Assembly: GCF_017814975.1 (NCBI RefSeq)
Contig: NZ_JAGIQA010000034.1
Span: 1-64,000, forward strand
DNA length: 64,000 bases
Direction: 5' to 3'
Source of the DNA: Cupriavidus consociatus
GTDB taxonomy: Bacteria; Pseudomonadota; Gammaproteobacteria; Burkholderiales; Burkholderiaceae
Part shown: positions 15,197 through 24,026 of the stretch, piece by piece
Position numbering within the stretch: position 1 is the first letter of the stretch
Layout of the letters: each line of letters begins with the position of its first letter
Made by a program: the position numbers and the translations under genes
The notes under the pieces: model-generated
What the model was told of the DNA's origin: nothing
Database searches by the model: none
Seen by the model: only the letters and a program-made list of their open reading frames with translations

Positions 15197-16528
15197 ATGT
15201 CGCACACCATGACCCCGTCGGAAATCGTTTCCGAACTCGACAAGCACATCATCGGCCAGGACAAGGCCAAGAAGGCCGTGGCGGTGGCGCTGCGCAACCG
15301 CTGGCGCCGCCAGCAGGTGGCCGAGCCGCTGCGCCAGGAAATCACGCCCAAGAACATCCTGATGATCGGCCCGACCGGTGTCGGCAAGACCGAGATCGCG
15401 CGCCGCCTGGCCAAGCTGGCCGACGCGCCGTTCATCAAGATCGAAGCCACCAAGTTCACCGAGGTGGGCTATGTCGGCCGCGACGTCGACACCATCGTGC
15501 GCGACCTCGCCGAGATGGCGATCAAGCAGACGCGCGAATCCGAGATGAAGAAGGTGCGGACCAAGGCCGAGGACGCGGCCGAGGACCGCCTGCTCGACGT
15601 GCTGCTGCCGCCGCCGCGCGACATCGGCTTCTCGCAGCCGGAGGAAAAGGATTCCAACACGCGCCAGGTGTTTCGCAAGAAGCTGCGCGAAGGCCAGCTG
15701 GACGACAAGGAAATCGAGCTGGAACTGGCTGCAGGCGTGCCGAGCATGGACATCATGGGGCCGCCGGGCATGGAAGACATGACCGAGCAGATCCGCTCGA
15801 TGTTCGCCGGCCTGGGCCAGGGCAAGAAGGCGCGCCGCAAGATGAAGGTGAAGGAAGCCTTCAAGCTGCTGATCGACGAAGAGGCCGCCAAGCTGGTCAA
15901 TGACGAGGAGCTCAAGCACAAGGCGATCGCCAATGTGGAGCAGAACGGCATCGTGTTCCTGGACGAGATCGACAAGATCGCCAGCCGCAGCGATATCGGC
16001 GGCGGCGAGGTGTCGCGCCAGGGCGTGCAGCGCGACCTGCTGCCGCTGGTGGAAGGCACGACGGTGAACACCAAGTACGGCATGATCAAGACCGACCATA
16101 TCCTGTTCATTGCCTCGGGCGCGTTCCACCTGTCCAAGCCGAGCGACCTGATCCCCGAACTGCAGGGCCGCTTCCCGATCCGCGTGGAACTGGAGTCGCT
16201 GTCGGTGCAGGACTTCGAGGCCATCCTGACGCAGACCGATGCCAGCCTGACCAAGCAGTACCAGGCGCTGCTGAACACCGAAGAGGTCAACCTGGTGTTC
16301 GCGCCGGACGGCATCCGCCGTCTTGCCGAGATCGCGTTCTCGGTCAACGAGAAGGTCGAGAACATCGGTGCGCGCCGCCTGTACACGGTGATGGAGAGGC
16401 TGCTGGAGGATTTGTCCTTCCACGCCACCAAATCGTCGGGCGAGACCGTGACGATCGATGCGGGCTATGTCGACCAGCGCCTTGGCGACCTGGCCGGCAA
16501 CGAGGACTTGTCGCGCTACGTGCTGTAA
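15197..16528 (+). CDS. hslU: ATP-dependent protease ATPase subunit HslU
   Basis: A 443-residue AAA+ unfoldase that feeds substrates to HslV. Features: IVSELDKHIIGQDKAK at the N-terminus, Walker A GPTGVGKTEIA, the pore motif GYVGRDV, an I-domain of charged helices in the middle, Walker B VFLDEIDKIA, sensor 2 near IGARRLYTVMERLLED, and a C-terminus ending LSRYVL that docks into HslV. Length equals the E. coli protein. A strong terminator follows 25 bases after the stop. Confidence 0.97.
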   Translation: MSHTMTPSEIVSELDKHIIGQDKAKKAVAVALRNRWRRQQVAEPLRQEITPKNILMIGPTGVGKTEIARRLAKLADAPFIKIEATKFTEVGYVGRDVDTIVRDLAEMAIKQTRESEMKKVRTKAEDAAEDRLLDVLLPPPRDIGFSQPEEKDSNTRQVFRKKLREGQLDDKEIELELAAGVPSMDIMGPPGMEDMTEQIRSMFAGLGQGKKARRKMKVKEAFKLLIDEEAAKLVNDEELKHKAIANVEQNGIVFLDEIDKIASRSDIGGGEVSRQGVQRDLLPLVEGTTVNTKYGMIKTDHILFIASGAFHLSKPSDLIPELQGRFPIRVELESLSVQDFEAILTQTDASLTKQYQALLNTEEVNLVFAPDGIRRLAEIAFSVNEKVENIGARRLYTVMERLLEDLSFHATKSSGETVTIDAGYVDQRLGDLAGNEDLSRYVL

Positions 16529-16553
16529 GCCGGCACGCAGGCCAGAGGAAAGA

Positions 16554-16579
16554 GGGCGCACCGCGGTGCGCCCTTTTTT
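16554..16579 (+). terminator. Intrinsic terminator after hslVU
   Basis: GGGCGCACCG and CGGTGCGCCC form a continuous 20-base palindrome followed directly by six T. Confidence 0.9.
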
Positions 16580-16763
16580 GTGCCTCGCGGCCGGATTGTG
16601 TTTTCCGTGCGTATCGGCCTGCCACATGGAGGTAAGCATCGTAAGCATTGGTAAGCAGGCTGGCGCACACGCGGCGCGCAATGAGACCCTTGCGCACCTT
16701 GACGGTCGATTGACCGGTGCGGGAGCCACCGCATCCCACTCAACCCACTGGCAGGAGAAACCA

Positions 16764-17084
16764 ATGGTCAACTACAAGACCCGCCGCGTGGTGCTCGCCA
16801 CCGGAGGCCTGCTGGCCGCACTGGCCGCGGCTACCGCTTTCCTTTGCATCCGTCCCGCTGTGCCTGCCGTGCAGGCAGCCGAAGTTGCGCAGGCCGCGCA
16901 GGACACACAGGCCAATGTGCGCGGCGCCGCCAAGGCCGCCGCCGCGACGCTGGCGCTCGATGCCGGCGCGCTGTTCTCGCTGTCCGACCGGCATGCGGGC
17001 GATGCCATGCGCATCGTTGCGCAGGGCGACACGGCCGAGGCCAGCGAAGGGCTGGACTGGGAACACGTGCAGCTGCGCCTGTAA
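16764..17084 (+). CDS. Small Ala-rich exported or anchored protein
   Basis: A 106-residue protein not recognised. It has a basic N-terminus (MVNYKTRRV), a hydrophobic segment (LATGGLLAALAAATAFLCI) that is a signal peptide or anchor, an Ala-rich helical middle (AEVAQAAQDTQANVRGAAKAAAATLAL), and a C-terminal part with DRHAGDAMRIVAQG and GLDWEHVQLRL. CAGGAGAAACC precedes the ATG, which supports translation. It lies between the hslU terminator and the convergent regA gene, with its own upstream region of about 180 bases. Function unknown. Confidence 0.65.
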   Translation: MVNYKTRRVVLATGGLLAALAAATAFLCIRPAVPAVQAAEVAQAAQDTQANVRGAAKAAAATLALDAGALFSLSDRHAGDAMRIVAQGDTAEASEGLDWEHVQLRL

Positions 17085-17119
17085 GCACGCGCCAGCCGCA
17101 ATCAACTTCCGCTTTACTT

Positions 17120-17731
17120 CTACCGCGACACCGGCCGCTTCCCCAGCTTGCGCTGCAAGGTACGCCGGTGCATGTTCAGCGCCCGCGCCGTGGCGGAGAT
17201 GTTGCCGCCGTGCTCGGCCAGCACGCGCTGGATATGTTCCCACTCGAGCCGCGCCACCGACAGCGGCACCGGCTCTTCCAGCGCGGCCTGCGCCGCGTCT
17301 TCCGACACTCCCGCCATCAGCGCAGTCAGGATCGAATCGACATTGGCAGGCTTGGCCAGGTACTCGTCTGCGCCCTGCTTGACCGCCGCCACCGCGGTGG
17401 CGATGCTGGCATAGCCGGTCAGGATCAGGATGCGCGCGTCCGGCAGCGCCTGGCGCAGCGGCGCGACCAGCTGCAGGCCGGATTCGGCCGGCGCGGTGCT
17501 GCCGGCTTCGGGGGGCGGCTCCAGGTGCAGGTCGAGCGTGACGTAGGCAAAGTCGGTGCGGCCCGCCAGCGCGAGCGCGGTGCGGCCGTCATGCGCCACT
17601 TGCACGGCGTAGCCGCGGCGCATGAGCGCGCGCGCCAGCGTGCCGGCAAAGACTTCGTCGTCGTCGATGACGAGGAACGGCGTGCCCGCCGGTGCGGTGG
17701 CTTCGGGAACCGGTTGGAAGGTGTCGGTCAT
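17120..17731 (-). CDS. regA: RegA/PrrA/ActR-type response regulator
   Basis: A 203-residue redox response regulator: receiver domain with the acidic pair IDDDEVF, phospho-acceptor Asp in VTLDLHL, Thr and Lys (LILTGYAS, EYLAKPANV), then a Fis-type helix-turn-helix ending NMHRRTLQRKLGKRP, the RegA hallmark. The family controls respiration, energy and carbon genes in response to redox state. Unusual here is an insertion of about 12 residues (EPPPEAGSTAPA) right after the phospho-acceptor loop, absent from typical RegA proteins. The gene starts 21 bases after regB on the same strand. Confidence 0.93.
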   Translation of the reverse strand: MTDTFQPVPEATAPAGTPFLVIDDDEVFAGTLARALMRRGYAVQVAHDGRTALALAGRTDFAYVTLDLHLEPPPEAGSTAPAESGLQLVAPLRQALPDARILILTGYASIATAVAAVKQGADEYLAKPANVDSILTALMAGVSEDAAQAALEEPVPLSVARLEWEHIQRVLAEHGGNISATARALNMHRRTLQRKLGKRPVSR

Positions 17732-17752
17732 GGTCAGGAGTGGCGCGTGGGT

Positions 17753-19129
17753 TCAGGATGCGCTGCGCACAGGCGGCGCCGATAGCGTGGACAGCGCGGG
17801 CAGCCGCAGCTCGGCCACGGTGCCGCCGCCGGACCGGTCGCGCCAGGCCAGCTCGCCGCCCATCTGGCGCGCGCCACTCTGCGCCAGGTACAGGCCGATG
17901 CCCTGGCCGCCATGGTGGCTGGCCACCGGCATTTCGCCGAGCTGGCCGCGCAGAGTCTCGGGGATGCCATCGCCATGGTCGGCGACGCGGAACGACAGCC
18001 ACGGGGCCACGTGTCCCGGCTCCATGGCGATTTCCAGCTGAAGCGGCCGGCTGGAGCGGCCGGCGTTCTGCTGGGCGCGCGCGGCGTTGTCGAGCAGGAT
18101 GGTCAGGATCTGGCCGACGCGCGCGGTCTCCACCGGCTGCGCGCCGGCACCCGGCGTGGCGCCTGCCTGCAGGCTGGCGTTGGGATGGCGCAGCTGCCAG
18201 CGCTCGGCGAAGGCCGGCAGCCAGGCGTCCAGGCGCTGCGGCGCCAGCGTGGCCGAGTCCTCGCGCAGCCGCGCCAGCGTGGTGCGGCACAGCGCCAGCT
18301 GCTGCTCGACGGTCTGCAGGTCGGGCAGGTAGCTGCGGATCGGCGTGGCGCCCAGCGCCGCGTCGGAGGCATCGGCGCGCAGCTCGCCGGCGATCACCGC
18401 CAGCGTCGCCAGCGGCGTGCCGATCTCGTGCGCCACCGCCGCGGCCTGGCCGTTAAGGTCTTCCACGCGCGCCTCGCGCAGCAACTGCTCGCGTGCCAGG
18501 TTCAGCTGCGCCTCGCGCTGGCGCAGCACGCCCGAGAGGCGCGCGACGAACATCGCGATCATCACCGCGCTGACGACGAAGTTCAGCCACATGCCCGCCA
18601 GGTGATAGTTCACCGCGTTGTCGGGGTTGTGCAGGTCCAGCGGCACGTATTCGAACAGCAGCACCGTGTAGCAGGCGAGCGCATATACCGCCAGCGCGAT
18701 CACCTGCCGCCACGGCAGGATGGCCGCGGCGATGGCCAGCCCGGGCAGGTAGAACGACACGAAGGGGTTGGTAGCGCCGCCGGTGTAGAACAGGATCGCC
18801 GACAGCGCGGTCAGGTCCACCAGCAGCTGCCCCATCAGTTCGGCTTCGCCCGGCGCGGTGTTGCGCCGCGTGTGCTGGCGCAGGCGCAGTGCCGTGATCA
18901 GGTTGAACAGCGCCTGGAGCCCGAGCACCACCATCAGCGGCCCATATGGCAGCCGGATGCCGGCGATCGGGTCGCATGCCAGCAGCGTCAGCGCCTGTCC
19001 CGACAGCAGCGCCCAGCGCAGCCAGAACAGCCGGCGCAGCGTCACCTGGCCATGGCGCGGCGAACTGGCGGCCGGCAGGGGCGACAGGAAGGGCAGGTCA
19101 GGCAGGCGAGACAAGGCGGCGGTGGTCAT
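17753..19129 (-). CDS. regB: RegB/PrrB-type redox sensor histidine kinase
   Basis: A 458-residue membrane kinase with about six N-terminal transmembrane segments. The quinone-responsive loop GGATNPFVSFYLPG, the H-box HEIGTPLATLAVIAGEL, the redox-active Cys region QLALCRTTLARLRE, and the N and G boxes (ILLDNAARAQ, DHGDGI) are all in order. It senses membrane redox state and phosphorylates RegA. It is followed by regA in a two-gene operon and diverges from the copper chaperone gene. Confidence 0.94.
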   Translation of the reverse strand: MTTAALSRLPDLPFLSPLPAASSPRHGQVTLRRLFWLRWALLSGQALTLLACDPIAGIRLPYGPLMVVLGLQALFNLITALRLRQHTRRNTAPGEAELMGQLLVDLTALSAILFYTGGATNPFVSFYLPGLAIAAAILPWRQVIALAVYALACYTVLLFEYVPLDLHNPDNAVNYHLAGMWLNFVVSAVMIAMFVARLSGVLRQREAQLNLAREQLLREARVEDLNGQAAAVAHEIGTPLATLAVIAGELRADASDAALGATPIRSYLPDLQTVEQQLALCRTTLARLREDSATLAPQRLDAWLPAFAERWQLRHPNASLQAGATPGAGAQPVETARVGQILTILLDNAARAQQNAGRSSRPLQLEIAMEPGHVAPWLSFRVADHGDGIPETLRGQLGEMPVASHHGGQGIGLYLAQSGARQMGGELAWRDRSGGGTVAELRLPALSTLSAPPVRSAS

Positions 19130-19305
19130 GGCGCGAGTGTATCAATGCGGCCGGAAGGTGCCTTGCGCATGCGACACCTTGCCGCATTGGCGGCGCGCCG
19201 CCGCGGCTGCCAGACTAGCCGGCTTTGGCCGGCCCGCATGCTCCGGCACGCCTGCGCGCGGCGCGCGAGGCCATGTTCTAATGTCTGCTTTCAGGAGAGA
19301 CAAAG

Positions 19306-19791
19306 ATGCAAGCGAAATTCCGCGCGGCCACGCTGGCCGCATCGATTGCCGCACTGGCCACGGCGCTGGCGTCCGGGGCCGCGCTGGCCCAGGTCGACGT
19401 CAGCAACGCCTGGGTGCGCGGCACGGTGCCGACCCAGGCCGCTTCGGGCGCGTTCATGGTGCTGCATGCGCACGAGAACGCGAAGCTGGTGGGCGTCTCG
19501 TCGCCGGTGGGCGAAGCCGAGATCCACGAGATGAAGATGGAAAACAACGTGATGCGCATGCGGCAGGTCAAGTCGCTGGACCTGCCCAGGATGCAGAACG
19601 TCGAGCTGAAGCCGGGCGGCTACCATGTGATGCTGATGGGCCTGAAGAGCCAGCTCAAGAAGGGCGACATCGTGCCCATCACGCTGAAGATCGAGCAGGG
19701 CGGCAAGGTGACCGAGCAGATGGTCAACGCCGAAGTGCGCGACATGGTGCCGGGCGGCAGCCACGCCGGCCACGGCGATCACAAGCACTGA
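19306..19791 (+). CDS. Periplasmic copper chaperone PCu(A)C
   Basis: A 161-residue exported protein with a signal peptide ending at ALAQ. The copper site pattern is visible: His and Met in IHEMKMENNVMRM, then GGYHVMLMGLK, as in the PCu(A)C/DUF461 family that delivers Cu(I) to cytochrome oxidase. A His-rich C-terminus (HAGHGDHKH) may add metal sites. GGAGAGACAAAG precedes the ATG. The neighbouring RegBA system commonly controls respiratory oxidases, so a link is plausible but not shown. Confidence 0.92.
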   Translation: MQAKFRAATLAASIAALATALASGAALAQVDVSNAWVRGTVPTQAASGAFMVLHAHENAKLVGVSSPVGEAEIHEMKMENNVMRMRQVKSLDLPRMQNVELKPGGYHVMLMGLKSQLKKGDIVPITLKIEQGGKVTEQMVNAEVRDMVPGGSHAGHGDHKH

Positions 19792-19834
19792 TCCGCAGAG
19801 AGAGAGCCGGGCGCAGGCCTGGCCGCCAGCCATC

Positions 19835-20026
19835 ATGGCCAACAAGCAGCACGGCACGCGCCAGAAACTGGTGTTCCGCGGTGGCACGCCGCCGGCACCG
19901 CCCGCGCCGCCCGCACCACCAACGAGGGGGCGCCGTGACGCCCGGCCGCAGCCCCCAGTGCCGGGTGCCGCCAAGCCGGCGCGGCGCCGTCAGCCGCGCA
20001 AGCTGATCGGCTCTTCCGATTCCTGA
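19835..20026 (+). CDS. Possible small Pro/Arg-rich protein
   Basis: A 63-residue frame, basic and Pro-rich (TPPAPPAPPAPPT, then many Arg). It has no clear ribosome site and no recognised domain, and its last 37 bases overlap the convergent LysR gene. Such basic low-complexity frames are common as chance products at high GC, so this is weak. Confidence 0.3.
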   Translation: MANKQHGTRQKLVFRGGTPPAPPAPPAPPTRGRRDARPQPPVPGAAKPARRRQPRKLIGSSDS

Positions 20027-20925
20027 CTCGCCGCCGCCGCCAGCACGCGCTCGCGCAGCCAGGCGTGGGCCGGATCGGCTTCGGTGCGCTCATGCCAGAT
20101 CATGCTGAAGGTGAAGTCTTCCAGCGCAAACGGCGGATCGAAGATGGCGTAGCGCGGGTCTTCCTCCAGCGCTGACAGGCTGCGCCGCGCCGTTGTCAGC
20201 ACCAGGTTGGTCCCGGCGATCAGCGCCGGCGCCACGCTCCAGTGCGGCACCACGCAGGCGATCTTGCGCCGCCCGCCCAGCCTGGCGACCGCGGCGTCGA
20301 TCGCATCCATGCGTTCACTGTGGGTGGCCACCAGCACATGTGAGCGTGCCAGGTAGGCCACCTGGTCGAGCCGGCCGGTGTCCCGCACCGTGGCCGCATC
20401 CACCGCGCAGGCATAGCTTTCCCGGAACAATTCGGCCGACTGCACGCCTTCGGGCTGGTAGCTGAACACGCCCAGCGCCATGTCGATCTCGCCATCGGCC
20501 ACCTGCGCCGTCATGCCCTCGCGGCTGGCCTGCGACACCGCCAGGTCGATATTGGGCGCGGCCTTGCGCAAGGCGCGCAGCAGCCGCGGCAGCACCACCA
20601 GCGCACCGTAGTCGGACATGGCGAGGCGGAAGGTCCGCCGCGCGGTGGCGGGCTGGAAGCCGCTCGGCCCCAGCAGGATGCGCACCTGCGACAGCGCTTC
20701 GGCCAGCGGGCCGGACAGTTCATGGGCGCGTGCGCTCAGCACCAGGCCGCCCTTGCCGCGTACCAGGATGGGATCGTCGAGCAGCTGCCGCAGCCGCCCC
20801 AGCGCATGGCTGACCGCAGGCTGGCTCAGGTGCAGGCGCAGCGCGGCGCGCGAGATGTGGCGCTCGGCGAGCAGTGCTTCAAGCACCACCAGCAGGTTGA
20901 GGTCGATTCCGCGTAGGCTATTCAT
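19990..20925 (-). CDS. LysR-family transcriptional regulator
   Basis: A 311-residue LysR regulator: N-terminal winged helix (GIDLNLLVVLEALLAERHISRAALRLHLSQPAVSHALGRLR in pattern) and a two-lobed effector domain. The LNLL and LLxERHISRAA pattern is like the NodD/NahR-type subgroup. The start is the ATG at MNSLRG; longer in-frame extensions run into the divergent promoter. It is divergent, with 94 bases between, from a YdcZ-like exporter gene, which is its likely target. Ligand unknown. Confidence 0.9.
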   Translation of the reverse strand: MNSLRGIDLNLLVVLEALLAERHISRAALRLHLSQPAVSHALGRLRQLLDDPILVRGKGGLVLSARAHELSGPLAEALSQVRILLGPSGFQPATARRTFRLAMSDYGALVVLPRLLRALRKAAPNIDLAVSQASREGMTAQVADGEIDMALGVFSYQPEGVQSAELFRESYACAVDAATVRDTGRLDQVAYLARSHVLVATHSERMDAIDAAVARLGGRRKIACVVPHWSVAPALIAGTNLVLTTARRSLSALEEDPRYAIFDPPFALEDFTFSMIWHERTEADPAHAWLRERVLAAAASQESEEPISLRG

Positions 20926-21019
20926 TCGGCGAATATTAAACGTATGAAAGCAGAATTGGGAATTCGCTTTGCGATATTTCAAACTGTCAGGCATCGCAGT
21001 TTGCCCTACGGAGCGTGAC

Positions 21020-21559
21020 ATGTCAGGCATCCAGTTGCCGAATTCCTTCCCGGTTTCCTTGCTGTTGCCCCTCGCGAGCGCCGTGCTGGCGGGTGCCGTG
21101 ATCCCGTTCCAGGCGGGTGCCAACGCCGCGCTGGGGCGCACGCTGGGACATCCGCTGGCGGCGACGCTGGTGTCGCTGCTGGTCAGCCTGGCGGCGCTGC
21201 TGCCCCTGCTGTGGCTGCTGCGCGTACCGCTGCCCGCGGCCTCGGTGCTGGCGCGTGCGCCGGCGTGGACCTGGATCGGCGGCGTGCTGGGCGTGTTCTA
21301 TATCTCGGCCGCGCTGGTGATGGCGCCGAAGCTCGGCGCGGCCGGCTTTATCGCCGCGGTGGTGGCGGGACAGGTGCTGGCCGCGCTGGCGGTCGACCAG
21401 TTCGGGCTGGCCGGATTCGCGGTGCGGGCCATGACGCCGGCGCGGCTGGCGGGCGCCGCGCTGATCGTGGCGGGGATGCTGGTGATGCAGTGGGGCAGCG
21501 CCGGCGCGTCGTCCGACCCTGTGTCGGCGGTTCAGCCCTCGGCGGGCTCCGGCGCCTGA
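21020..21559 (+). CDS. YdcZ (DUF606)-type DMT transporter
   Basis: A 179-residue inner-membrane protein with five hydrophobic segments. GAVIPFQAGANAALGR at the N-terminus, GGVLGVFYISAALVMAPKLGAA and the QVLAALAVDQFGLAG block are the YdcZ/DUF606 marks. The family belongs to the drug/metabolite superfamily; substrates are mostly unknown. The ATG follows CGGAGCGTGAC. It is divergent from a LysR gene that probably regulates it, and its 3' end overlaps a convergent small gene by 28 bases. Confidence 0.88.
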   Translation: MSGIQLPNSFPVSLLLPLASAVLAGAVIPFQAGANAALGRTLGHPLAATLVSLLVSLAALLPLLWLLRVPLPAASVLARAPAWTWIGGVLGVFYISAALVMAPKLGAAGFIAAVVAGQVLAALAVDQFGLAGFAVRAMTPARLAGAALIVAGMLVMQWGSAGASSDPVSAVQPSAGSGA

Positions 21560-21762
21560 TCGCCGCGCTGGCGCGCCGCAAGGCAGTTCGGACAAAGGCA
21601 GTGCTGGCCCGGCACGATGCGCCGTGCCGGCAGCAGCGGCTGGCTGGCGCACCAGCACTCGCTCAGCCCCGCCACGTAGCCGCAGACGAAGCCGGCGCCG
21701 CATTGGCTGCAATGCTCGACGGGGCGAAGCTGGCCGGTCAGGACGGTGGCGGGATCGGTCAT
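21532..21762 (-). CDS. Cysteine-rich CWC family protein
   Basis: A 76-residue protein matching the Cys-rich CWC family: CSQCGAGFVCG, then ECWCA, then CLCPNCLAARQ. The seven Cys suggest two small metal sites. Function is unknown. The ATG at MTDPATVLTG gives the normal family length; a longer upstream frame is low-complexity. Its end overlaps the convergent transporter gene. Confidence 0.78.
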   Translation of the reverse strand: MTDPATVLTGQLRPVEHCSQCGAGFVCGYVAGLSECWCASQPLLPARRIVPGQHCLCPNCLAARQRGDQAPEPAEG

Positions 21763-22075
21763 GGTGCGGCGGGGACTGGCACGGCGGGAACTGGTACGGC
21801 GAAGGGCGAGACAAACGGCAAAGGCCGCGGCAAGGCTCGCTGTTGCGCGAACGGAACGCCGGCGGGCCGCCGTGGTGCCCCGTGCGGCGCTTGCCGGCGG
21901 ATGGCCGGACCTGCCCGGGCCACGGGACTCGCGCCCCGCGCGGTTTCTTGTAAAATCGGCGCCTGCCATAGCCGGATGGCGCACTTTCGGGCGATCCCTG
22001 TTGCGCAAGGTTGCGCGCCGTTGCGTGTACCCCGGCTACGCGGCTGTTAGCCATCATACCTGTTGAATCTCACGG
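21763..22075. other. Gap upstream of argB
   Basis: No convincing gene. A TAAAAT box at 21951-21956 on the plus strand could be an argB promoter -10, but no good -35 is seen. The rest is GC-rich sequence without repeats or a leader structure I can recognise. Confidence 0.4.
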
Positions 22076-23002
22076 ATGTCCCCCATGAACGCCGACAACC
22101 CCGGGCCTGCCGCGACTGCGGTGGCCGCCATCGCTCCCGCACTGAAAGCCGAGATCCTCGCCGAGGCGCTGCCGTATATCCGCAAGTTCCACGGCAAGAC
22201 CATCGTGGTGAAGTACGGCGGCAATGCCATGACCGAAGAAAAGCTCAAGCACGGCTTCGCGCGCGACGTGATCCTGCTGAAGCTGGTCGGCATGAACCCG
22301 GTGGTGGTGCACGGCGGCGGCCCGCAGATCGATGAAGCGCTGAAGAAGGTCGGCAAAGTCGGCACCTTCGTGCAAGGCATGCGCGTCACCGACGAAGAGA
22401 CCATGGAAGTGGTCGAGTGGGTGCTCGGCGGCGAAGTCCAGCAAGACATCGTGATGCTGATCAACCAGTACGGCGGCCAGGCCGTGGGCCTGACCGGCAA
22501 GGACGGCGGCCTGATCCGCGCCAAGCGCCTGCAGATGCCCGACCGCGAAAACCCCGGTGCCTTCATTGATATCGGCTACGTGGGCGATATCGAGGCGATC
22601 AACCCGGCAGTGGTCAAGGCGCTGCAGGACGACGCCTTCATCCCGGTGATCTCGCCGATCGGCTTCTCCGACGATGGCCAGGCCTACAACATCAACGCCG
22701 ACGTGGTCGCCGGCAAGATGGCCGAGATCCTGAAGGCCGAGAAGCTGGTGATGATGACCAACATCCCCGGCGTGATGGACAAGAAGGGCAACCTGCTGAC
22801 CGACCTGACCGCGCGCGAGATCGAAGAACTGTTCGCCGACGGCACCATCTCGGGCGGCATGCTGCCGAAGATCTCGTCGGCGCTGGACGCGGCCAAGAGC
22901 GGCGTGCATTCGGTGCACATCGTCGACGGCCGCATCGAACATTCGCTGCTGCTGGAAATCCTGACCGAGCAGGCGTTCGGCACCATGATCCGCTCGCACT
23001 GA
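22076..23002 (+). CDS. argB: Acetylglutamate kinase
   Basis: A 308-residue kinase that phosphorylates N-acetylglutamate, the second step of arginine synthesis. Marks: KTIVVKYGGNAM with the catalytic Lys, VVVHGGGPQID, YNINADVVAGKMAE, and GVMDKKGNLL. Two start codons are possible (22076 and 22085); neither has a strong ribosome site. argC, the next step, is 12 kb away on the other strand, so the arginine genes are scattered. An 11-bp perfect inverted repeat follows the gene. Confidence 0.96.
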   Translation: MSPMNADNPGPAATAVAAIAPALKAEILAEALPYIRKFHGKTIVVKYGGNAMTEEKLKHGFARDVILLKLVGMNPVVVHGGGPQIDEALKKVGKVGTFVQGMRVTDEETMEVVEWVLGGEVQQDIVMLINQYGGQAVGLTGKDGGLIRAKRLQMPDRENPGAFIDIGYVGDIEAINPAVVKALQDDAFIPVISPIGFSDDGQAYNINADVVAGKMAEILKAEKLVMMTNIPGVMDKKGNLLTDLTAREIEELFADGTISGGMLPKISSALDAAKSGVHSVHIVDGRIEHSLLLEILTEQAFGTMIRSH

Positions 23003-23010
23003 GCGGAGCC

Positions 23011-23046
23011 GCCGGGGCGGCGCAGGCTTCAACCAGCCGCCCCGGC
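23011..23046 (+). repeat. Perfect 11-bp inverted repeat after argB
   Basis: GCCGGGGCGGC, 14-base loop, GCCGCCCCGGC, starting 9 bases after the argB stop. No T run follows, so it is a stable mRNA 3' hairpin or weak terminator rather than a classical intrinsic terminator. Confidence 0.7.
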
Positions 23047-23075
23047 ATCCCCCACCATCATCCGAGCTGCCCGGC

Positions 23076-24026
23076 GTGCCTTCCAGTCTTCCTCCTCCGC
23101 GCCGTGTCCGCGCTCGCCTGCGCCGCAGTCCGGCCGGGGACAACTCGGGGCGCACGGTCTGGCTGTTCGACCTCGACAACACGCTGCACGATGCCTCGCA
23201 CGCGATCTTCCCGGCGATCAACCGGCTCATGACCGCCTACGTGGCGCGCGTGCTTGATTGCGACGAGGCGACCGCGAGCCGCGTGCGCGTGGACTACTGG
23301 CAGCGCTACGGCGCGACGCTGCTCGGCATGATCCGGCATCATGGCGTCGATCCCGCCGACTTCCTGCGCGCGGCGCATGATTTCCCGGCGCTGGCCGAGA
23401 TGGTGCGCGTGCAGCGCGGGCTGGCGGCGCACCTGCGGCGCCTGCCGGGGCGCAAGCTGCTGGTCACCAACGCGCCGCAGGACTATGCGCGCGCGGTGCT
23501 GGATATCGCCGGCATCGGCCATTGCTTCGAGCGCGTGGTGGCGATCGAGCAGATGTGGGTGCATGGCCACCTGCGGCCCAAGCCGGACCGCCGCATGCTG
23601 CGACGCCTGCTGGTGCAGGCGCGGGTCGCGCCGCATCGCGCGGTGCTGGTGGAGGACACCGTGTCGCACCTCAAGCGCTATGCCGGCACCGGCATCCGCA
23701 CCGCCTGGGTGACCGGCTACCTGCGCACCCTCGCGCCGTCGCGCCCGCATGACGTGCCTGGCGCGCCCGCTGCGGCGCAGGACAACGGCAGCCGGCGCGA
23801 CGCGGCGGTCCGTTCGACGCTTGAGGCGGAAGAAGACCGCCGCGCCGGCCACGCCGCGCAGGAGCATTCGGTCACGCTGGTGGCCGCGGAGGCGCAGGCA
23901 CCGCAGGCGCAGCCCGGTAACGTGCCCCGGGTGCGGGCCCGCGTGCCGAACCGGCCGGCCTATGTGGACATAAAAGTACAATCGATGCATCAACTCCAAC
24001 GACGAATACGGAGAAACGGGTCATGA
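23076..24026 (+). CDS. HAD-family hydrolase, pyrimidine 5'-nucleotidase-like
   Basis: A 316-residue HAD phosphatase. Motif I is WLFDLDNTLHD with the nucleophile Asp; motif II LLVTNAPQDYA; the Lys in RPKPD; motif IV VLVEDTVSHLK. The order and spacing match the YjjG/SDT1-type pyrimidine 5'-nucleotidases. The C-terminal 80 residues are an Ala/Arg-rich extension of low complexity not found in the core family. The start is a GTG and the stop overlaps the slmA ATG (ATGA), so slmA is translationally coupled to it. Confidence 0.85.
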   Translation: MPSSLPPPRRVRARLRRSPAGDNSGRTVWLFDLDNTLHDASHAIFPAINRLMTAYVARVLDCDEATASRVRVDYWQRYGATLLGMIRHHGVDPADFLRAAHDFPALAEMVRVQRGLAAHLRRLPGRKLLVTNAPQDYARAVLDIAGIGHCFERVVAIEQMWVHGHLRPKPDRRMLRRLLVQARVAPHRAVLVEDTVSHLKRYAGTGIRTAWVTGYLRTLAPSRPHDVPGAPAAAQDNGSRRDAAVRSTLEAEEDRRAGHAAQEHSVTLVAAEAQAPQAQPGNVPRVRARVPNRPAYVDIKVQSMHQLQRRIRRNGS

